A DNA stretch of 64,000 nt from CAYFQB01 sp964345225. Its GTDB lineage: Bacteria > Nitrospirota > Thermodesulfovibrionia > Thermodesulfovibrionales > UBA6898. A program made the translations under genes and the position numbers. Position 1 is the first letter of the stretch; each line of letters starts with the position of its first letter. Under the pieces are notes generated by a model. The model was not told the origin of the DNA. It ran no database searches and worked only from the letters and a program-made list of their open reading frames with translations. Of the stretch, positions 61,035-64,000 are shown one piece after another. The stretch lies in contig CAYFQB010000066.1 of the NCBI GenBank assembly GCA_964345225.1, positions 29,453-93,452 on the forward strand. The letters are read 5' to 3'.

Positions 61035-61388
61035 AATGTTTTTCGAAAATTTGGGCCATCCTTGACTACGTTGACTTATCTTGATTTATTGTTAGTTAAT
61101 GTAGTCAAGAACGTCGCCTTTCATTCTCGTTATCCTTTGTCACAAGTCAAGGGCTGACCCTGAGTCCCCCTTAAAGATTTTTAATACATTGTTCTTGAAG
61201 TCAACGGATTTCTTGTTCAGCTGCGATTGCTCATTTCATATCGAAGTCCGCACTATCCAAATCTCGTGTGATAAAAATTGGCCGGATATTAAATCCTTCC
61301 TGTTATCTTCACTTGAAAAGCCATATCAAATCCTGTAGATTTTAAGCTGAAATTAATAAACATAAAATATTTTTTAAAAAAGAAATAA
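61035..61388. other. Intergenic region
   Basis: About 350 bases. CTTGACTACGTT at about 61061 and AATGTAGTCAAG at about 61099 form an inverted repeat. Nothing else is recognised. Confidence 0.4.
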
Positions 61389-62948
61389 ATGAAAAAAACA
61401 ACTCTCATTTTAATAGCATTAATATCAGTAGCCTTATTATTAGTATCCTGCATGAGGCCAAAAGAGCCTGAGGGGAAGAAAGCAGTTCAGGGAAAGAAGG
61501 AAGAAGTACACACGCCAGAAATTAGTACAGAGTCAAAAACCAAACTGCAGGAACAACTACCTGTTAAATCACAACCATATGAAATCAAAGACAGCCCATT
61601 GACAGAAGAAGAGCAAAAATTAGTTGATGAAATTGGAGAGATCATTATTATAGCACCAACAGATTATTTTTCTTCTCAAGAAAATGCAATAGAGTATTTG
61701 AAGATTTTATTAAAGGGAGATCATAGGAATATAAAGTTATATAAAGGATAAGAAGATCTTAGTGAAGATAAAAGGAGAAGGAATTATGATGAAGCCGTGT
61801 CAAAAGCGATAAGGAGTCTTTTCCCAGACACCAATGAAGAATTTGAACTTATAATTGAGGTACTAAAGACAAAGAGAGAATACTCAGAAGCAATAATTGC
61901 TGCAGTGAGAAAAATATACCCAGCAAAAGATAAAAGGTTTATACCTTTACTGCGGGAACTACTTAACATCCAAAATGCCTACGTAAGGCTTGAAGTTGCG
62001 AATAGTTTACTCGTTTTGGGAGAGACTGACACTGCTTTGGAAGTATTTGACCAATTAGCACGAGAAGGCACATTTAATGCCATTTACGAGCTTTGGTGGC
62101 ATTTAGATGAAAAAATAGGGGTAAATGAAGAATGGGGGCCAAAAGGTATTGATATACTGAGGAAAGCCTTGAGCTATGAAAGCAATCACGTTCGAGCGAA
62201 AGCAGCTTATTATCTAATAAAGCTTTCAAAGTGGAGAGTCATAAATGGAGTAATAAGGAAACCAATAAAGCAAGACTTAAAAGAGCTTGAGGATCTAATA
62301 CTTGAGATTGGAAATGAACTAGTCGAAAAAGATAAGTGGGATAAAGAATATCTTGGGTATAATGGGCGAAGGACAGCAGGCACGCTAATAGGATCAATAT
62401 CTCAATTAGAAAGCGTAAGAGCGATACCTTTACTGAAGCGCATCTCTGAACATCCAGAGGCAAGTTATGAGCAAGATGATGCCGAAGCGTTAATGAAACG
62501 ACTTATTAAGTTGAAAACAGAGCAGGGCTACGAGCCGGAGAAATTATCTAAGCATGAGAAACCTGAAGGGGTAGTACATCAGACAGAAATAGAGAATACC
62601 GTTCGTGTGGGAGAGTTAGTAGACCTTAAAATTAAGGTAACCAACCTGAATGATAAGTTTGCTGCAACAATAGTAATTGTATATATATATGATCCTGATA
62701 TGGAGCTTAAAGACAGTAGGGAATTTACAGTCCAATTGAAGCCTCTTGATTCCATGTATCTTAAATTTCAATATCAAACATATCCAACTTATCCAGAGGG
62801 GATATGGCATACAGGGTACGAACTTAAGGTAGAGGAATTTGATTATATTTTTGACGATAGTGGCAATTACATAAAAAAAATACCATATAAATCTAGGATT
62901 GATAAATGGAAAGAAGCAGAAGATGGACGGTTTATAGTGGCAAGGTAG
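61389..62948 (+). pseudogene. HEAT-repeat lipoprotein gene interrupted by an in-frame stop
   Basis: One reading frame of 520 codons with a single TAA at 61749-61751. Before the stop is a 120-residue lipoprotein start (signal with lipobox LLVSC, C21, then a lysine/glutamate-rich linker). After it the frame continues at once with a helical, HEAT-like region (RFIPLLRELLNIQNAYVRLEVANSLLVLG and similar) and a beta-rich C-terminal domain. There is no frame change, and the sequence on both sides reads like one protein. It is either a recent nonsense mutation, readthrough, or two genes with a weak GTG restart at 61797. The function is unknown. Confidence 0.7.
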
Positions 62949-63341
62949 CCCGAGCAGATTTTATCCGGCAATCTTTATCTACGGCTGTCTAAAGAAGCAA
63001 GCCTTTAAGGTGTACCGAGTATCTGTTTAAAAATCTTCAACGATATTTCCTTCTTCCTGTAATACTTCCCTTTAGAATCTGATAAAATGGTATAGATTAT
63101 AAATGAAAATCAATGGTTATTAGATAAGAGGGACGGTTCTTAGATTATCCTTTAATATCTATAAGTTTGCTGACTTCAACGACTCCTAACCGCTGACATC
63201 TCTTTACGCGAGCAAATATTACTATTGAAAAGGGCTGAAAAGAAATAGTACATATCGCTATACGTAACAAAATTGATTGATTCTTAGGGCTGTCGAGGAT
63301 CATGATTAATCCTGCTTTTTCAAAGAGAAAGAGGAGGAGTA
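62949..63341. other. Boundary region before the integrase gene
   Basis: About 390 bases without a supported gene. GAGGGACGGTTCTT near 63130 resembles words often found at edges of REP-type transposase elements. A minus-strand frame (63145-63354) lacks coding character. This may be the left edge of a mobile element carrying the integrase. Confidence 0.4.
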
Positions 63342-64000
63342 ATGATCCAAACAAAGCCGATTATCAGCAGAACACAAAGCAGTAAACTTGAAGCAGTAGA
63401 TTATCACTACTTAGTAAACTCTCCAATTGATCGCATTCTTCAAAAGATTTCCGAGATGGAGATACCCGGCAGAGAACACATCGAGAGCTACATGCGCCAT
63501 AAGTGGAGAATGAACCACAAGCCAAGCACTCTTAAGGGAAGCTTCCGCGCTGTGAGTTCCTTTCTGACTTTTTATGCGGGCTTAGGGAAAAGCCAACTTC
63601 AGAATATAGCCAGCGACGATCTTGAAGCATTTATCGAACACGAGCAGGATCGAGGGATCAAAGTCACGACGGCCAGGACACAGCTTAAGCATCTTTGGGC
63701 TTTCATGAGGTTTCTGATCCAACAGAATATCATTGGTGAGCGCATACTGAAACGTAAGATTAAACTGAAAGTGCCGGATTTCCTTCCAAGAGCCATTGCC
63801 CCGGGCGATATCAGAAGGCTTCTCGGCGCTATTAAAGAGACTCGTGACCGTGCTCTCGTACTCGTGCTCTTAAGAACAGGTATGAGAATCGGTGAACTTC
63901 TTCGCCTTCATGTAAGAGACCTGGATGTCAGGGAGAGGAAGATACACATCTACGAGGGGGAAAAGAACTGCCTTGGGCGAGTGGTTTATCTTAGTGATGA
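63342..64000 (+). CDS. Tyrosine recombinase/integrase, N-terminal part
   Basis: The gene runs off the right edge; 219 codons are visible. GAGGAGG precedes the ATG at 63342. The N-terminal SAM-like core-binding domain (about 25-145) is followed by the start of the catalytic domain: the first catalytic arginine R182 in TGMRIGELLRL and the beta-hairpin lysine K208 in EGEKNCLGR. The remaining HxxR and tyrosine lie outside. Its base composition is more GC-rich than neighbouring genes, which suggests acquired DNA. It could belong to a transposon or integrated element extending to the right. Confidence 0.88.
   Translation, partial: MIQTKPIISRTQSSKLEAVDYHYLVNSPIDRILQKISEMEIPGREHIESYMRHKWRMNHKPSTLKGSFRAVSSFLTFYAGLGKSQLQNIASDDLEAFIEHEQDRGIKVTTARTQLKHLWAFMRFLIQQNIIGERILKRKIKLKVPDFLPRAIAPGDIRRLLGAIKETRDRALVLVLLRTGMRIGELLRLHVRDLDVRERKIHIYEGEKNCLGRVVYLSD

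Noticed and set aside
63145..63354. Minus-strand ORF of 69 codons before the integrase gene
   Set aside because: There is no ribosome site and no family match, and it overlaps the integrase ribosome site and start. It may be the tail of a lost transposase but cannot be supported.

Overview
The window looks like a chromosomal segment of a Gram-negative, probably anaerobic or microaerophilic bacterium. By inspection it is AT-rich, roughly 38-40% G+C. A lipid A-type acyltransferase, lipoproteins and large exported proteins indicate two membranes. A split class I (iron-sulfur) fumarase, a rubrerythrin-like protein, a haem-sensing kinase with two-CW cysteines, an AcsE-like methyltransferase and the ilvC-psd / pssA-leuA linkage fit Nitrospirota (Thermodesulfovibrionia-like) or Desulfobacterota. 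The sequence alone does not decide between them. The left edge cuts nadB and the right edge cuts a tyrosine recombinase gene.

Layout. 1-6.5 kb: nadB start, ilvC, psd, then a minus-strand sigma-70 gene (rpoD-like) with a long leader carrying two c-di-GMP-I (GEMM-I) aptamers, then pssA and leuA. 7-10.3 kb: Lon-like protease and LpxL-family acyltransferase. 10.5-17.2 kb: CBS protein, tRNA-Leu, EF-Tu-domain-2-like protein, YajD-like HNH nuclease, exported protein, histidine kinase, membrane protein and an extended NDK. 17.3-25 kb: two giant exported proteins (M6 protease with DUF11 repeats; FG-GAP/MopE/beta-helix protein). 25.5-28.9 kb: DUF116, amidohydrolase and two PAC2 proteins. 29-33.4 kb: ABC transporter with two FtsX-like permeases and a radical SAM protein. 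33.9-41 kb: 55-aa protein, haem-binding histidine kinase, AcuC deacetylase, PilZ protein, lamin-tail protein, L-2-hydroxyglutarate oxidase. 41-48.5 kb: HEAT protein, orphan gene, tRNA-Pro, TPR lipoprotein, CYTH protein, GAF-GGDEF cyclase. 48.6-56.7 kb: HU, thiamine-binding protein, several very small proteins, bioF, SufR-like regulator, AcsE-like protein, rubrerythrin, fumarase and an SDR. 56.8-61 kb: UspA, metK, ahcY, MOSC and MoaB. 61.4-64 kb: a HEAT lipoprotein gene broken by an in-frame stop, then an integrase.

How it fits together. Three separate loci speak c-di-GMP: a diguanylate cyclase, a PilZ receptor and the tandem riboswitch on the sigma-factor gene. metK and ahcY are the two core steps of the SAM cycle. 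psd and pssA make phosphatidylethanolamine, and ilvC and leuA make branched-chain amino acids. Intergenic space is seeded with two families of short palindromic repeats. One is a CCCCGTTAG...CTAACGGGG hairpin that often abuts stop codons, and the other is a ~155-bp element. Several small genes with good ribosome binding sites (30, 55 and 55 codons) were found by reading the sequence directly. Two neighbouring genes (SDR and UspA) appear to lack any ATG/GTG/TTG start.
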